Positions 5,577 to 6,461 of a stretch of 6,461 bases of DNA are shown here, in pieces; the stretch's first letter is position 1, and each line of letters begins with the position of its first letter. A program made the position numbers and the translations under genes. The notes under the pieces were generated by a model. The model searched no databases. It saw only the letters and a list, made by a program, of their open reading frames with translations, and was not told the DNA's origin. Location: positions 1 through 6,461 of the forward strand of contig DAIDIA010000125.1 in the NCBI GenBank assembly GCA_027459565.1, read 5' to 3'. The stretch comes from Acidimicrobiaceae bacterium. GTDB lineage: Bacteria; Actinomycetota; Acidimicrobiia; Acidimicrobiales; Bog-793.

Positions 5577-6318
5577 GGCTTCCCTCGAGTTGACGGTCAA
5601 GAAGTGCCGCGCTGATCTGTTCCTCGAGCGCGCGCGACTCCACGCCGCCGAGGCGATAGCGGATCATCACCATCCACGCGTATGCAAGGGTGAACGCGAC
5701 GAATCCGAGCAGAAGCGTCCAGGCCATCGATCCATGGATGTAGGTCCGGTGCGTCGTCGGATTGAGCACGGTCGGCGCCTGATGCAGACTCTTCCACCAC
5801 AGGACGGCAAAGTACACAATCGGCACGTCGATGAAGGCGATCAGCGCGGCGATCGCGGAGCGTCGCGCACGCAGTTCGCGGTCGTCTGGCACCCGCCGGA
5901 GCGCGAGATATCCGAGGTACAAGACGAACAGGAGCGCGGTGGTCGTGAGCAACGGGTCCCACGTCCACCACGTCCCCCAGGCCGGGCGACCCCAGATCGA
6001 TCCTGTGACGAGGGTCAGACCGGTGAACAGGACCCCGACCTCGGCCGATGCGCCCGCGAGCTGGTCCCAGCGCAGATCACGCGATCGCGGCCAGAGGTAC
6101 GCGAGGCTCGCGAGGAAGTTCATCCCGTATGCGATGAATGCGACCCATGCGAGTGGCGGGTGAATGTAGATCAGGCGGACGAGGTCGCCCATGAACTGGT
6201 CGGGCGGCGTGACGAAGAGCCCGAGCCAGATCGTCGCGACCATGCCGATCAGCGCCGCGAGTCCAAGCAGTCGCTGGATCTGGTCCACTCGGGAGCGCTC
6301 CGGAACGAGGTGTCGCAT
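5569..6318 (-). CDS. ccmC: CcmC heme handling and CcmE-loading protein
   Basis: A membrane protein of 249 residues with six predicted helices, the usual CcmC size and fold. The WWD motif is WGTWWTWDP (114-122), preceded by GSIWGRPA. The two axial heme-ligand histidines are present: H53 (LIYIHPPLAW) and H179 (WWKSLHQAP), near E. coli positions 60 and 184. CcmC presents heme to CcmE on the outer face and promotes its covalent attachment. Shortly before the C terminus a segment (HRTYIHGSMAWTLLLGFVAF) forms the last helix. The start is well fixed: GGAGG at 6326-6330 lies 7 bases before the ATG, and the ccmB stop shares base 6318 with it. ResC/CcsA (System II) shares the WWD domain, but the size and neighbours exclude it. 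Confidence 0.97.
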   Translation of the reverse strand: MRHLVPERSRVDQIQRLLGLAALIGMVATIWLGLFVTPPDQFMGDLVRLIYIHPPLAWVAFIAYGMNFLASLAYLWPRSRDLRWDQLAGASAEVGVLFTGLTLVTGSIWGRPAWGTWWTWDPLLTTTALLFVLYLGYLALRRVPDDRELRARRSAIAALIAFIDVPIVYFAVLWWKSLHQAPTVLNPTTHRTYIHGSMAWTLLLGFVAFTLAYAWMVMIRYRLGGVESRALEEQISAALLDRQLEGSHE

Positions 6319-6461
6319 CAGGCATCCTCCATCAGTGGCCCGAAGCTGACGAATCCAATCGCGCAGTACACGGCACCAAATACGCCGAGCAGCTCGAGCC
6401 AGCCGATACCCGCGGACACGTGGGCTGCGATCGCGGCCTGCCAGGTTTTGGTTGCGGCGAT
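6318..6461 (-). CDS. ccmB: CcmB C-terminal end (ABC heme exporter permease), cut by window edge
   Basis: The minus strand is open from the right edge (6461) to a TGA at 6318-6320, giving 47 residues. They contain a final membrane helix, GWLELLGVFGAVYCAIGFVSFG, and end in PLMEDA. This matches the CcmB C terminus of non-proteobacterial Ccm systems, where a last helix ends near a phenylalanine/proline and an acidic tail. CcmB forms, with the CcmA ATPase, the transporter that drives release of heme-loaded CcmE from CcmC. The gene overlaps ccmC by one base (TGATG). The fragment is too short for sequence alone to be decisive, but the ccmB-ccmC order and the coupling make the call likely. Confidence 0.8.
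   Translation of the reverse strand: MAATKTWQAAIAAHVSAGIGWLELLGVFGAVYCAIGFVSFGPLMEDA
6326..6330 (-). promoter_or_regulatory. Ribosome binding site of ccmC
   Basis: GGAGG on the minus strand, 7 bases before the ccmC ATG and inside the last codons of ccmB. It is the strongest Shine-Dalgarno match noted among the starts in this window and fixes the ccmC start. Confidence 0.7.

Noticed and set aside
5569..6318. ResC/CcsA (System II) identity for the WWD protein
   Set aside because: The size, the two-histidine pattern and the ccmB/ccmD/ccmE neighbours fit CcmC.
1..6461. CxxCH cytochrome c, insertion sequence, CRISPR array, tRNA or att site
   Set aside because: I looked and found none. The CxxC motifs present belong to CcmG and CcmH and are not followed by H.

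Overview
The window holds most of a cytochrome c maturation (Ccm, System I) operon on the minus strand, with a small iron-sulfur-flavoured regulatory locus at its left end. The DNA is GC-rich by eye. The proteins (short CcmD, separate CcmH and CcmI, an ArsR/SufR-like regulator with a GRPSKRYR wing) look most like a high-GC actinobacterial lineage or a relative. Acidimicrobiia is a tentative guess that cannot be proved from this sequence. Many actinobacteria are known to use System II (ResB/ResC) instead, so a full System I operon would be notable if that placement is right.

Layout, left to right. Bases 1-177 (minus) hold the first 59 codons of a protein with a MIP18/DUF59-like N-terminal domain, probably an Mrp/NBP35-type Fe-S carrier ATPase cut by the window edge. 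Bases 178-341 are a divergent intergenic region with a candidate promoter on each strand and two copies of a shared CCTGCGCA element. Bases 342-1085 (plus) encode a winged-helix regulator with four C-terminal cysteines. It converges on the ccm operon, with 5 bases between stop codons and a perfect 7-bp hairpin at the junction.

From 6461 down to 1091 the minus strand reads ccmB (3' end only), ccmC, ccmD, ccmE, ccmF, ccmG, ccmH, ccmI. Neighbouring genes overlap by 1, 8, 4, 4, 4 and 8 bases. The only gap, 42 bases, lies between ccmE and ccmF, so this reads as one transcription unit entering from the right. ccmA (the ABC ATPase) is not in the window and is expected beyond ccmB.

How the genes work together, by established family knowledge. 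CcmB and CcmC, with CcmD and the absent CcmA, load heme onto the CcmE chaperone on the outer face of the membrane. CcmG and CcmH keep the CxxCH cysteines of apocytochrome c reduced. CcmF, with CcmH and CcmI, transfers heme from CcmE to the apocytochrome. The diagnostic residues I looked for are present: four CcmF histidines, the CcmF and CcmC WWD motifs, the CcmE HxxxY, and CxxC in CcmG and CcmH. The system therefore looks intact and canonical. I see no mobile element, CRISPR array, RNA gene or clearly novel multi-gene system. The most interesting material is the SufR-like/MIP18 divergent locus and its repeated operator-like element.
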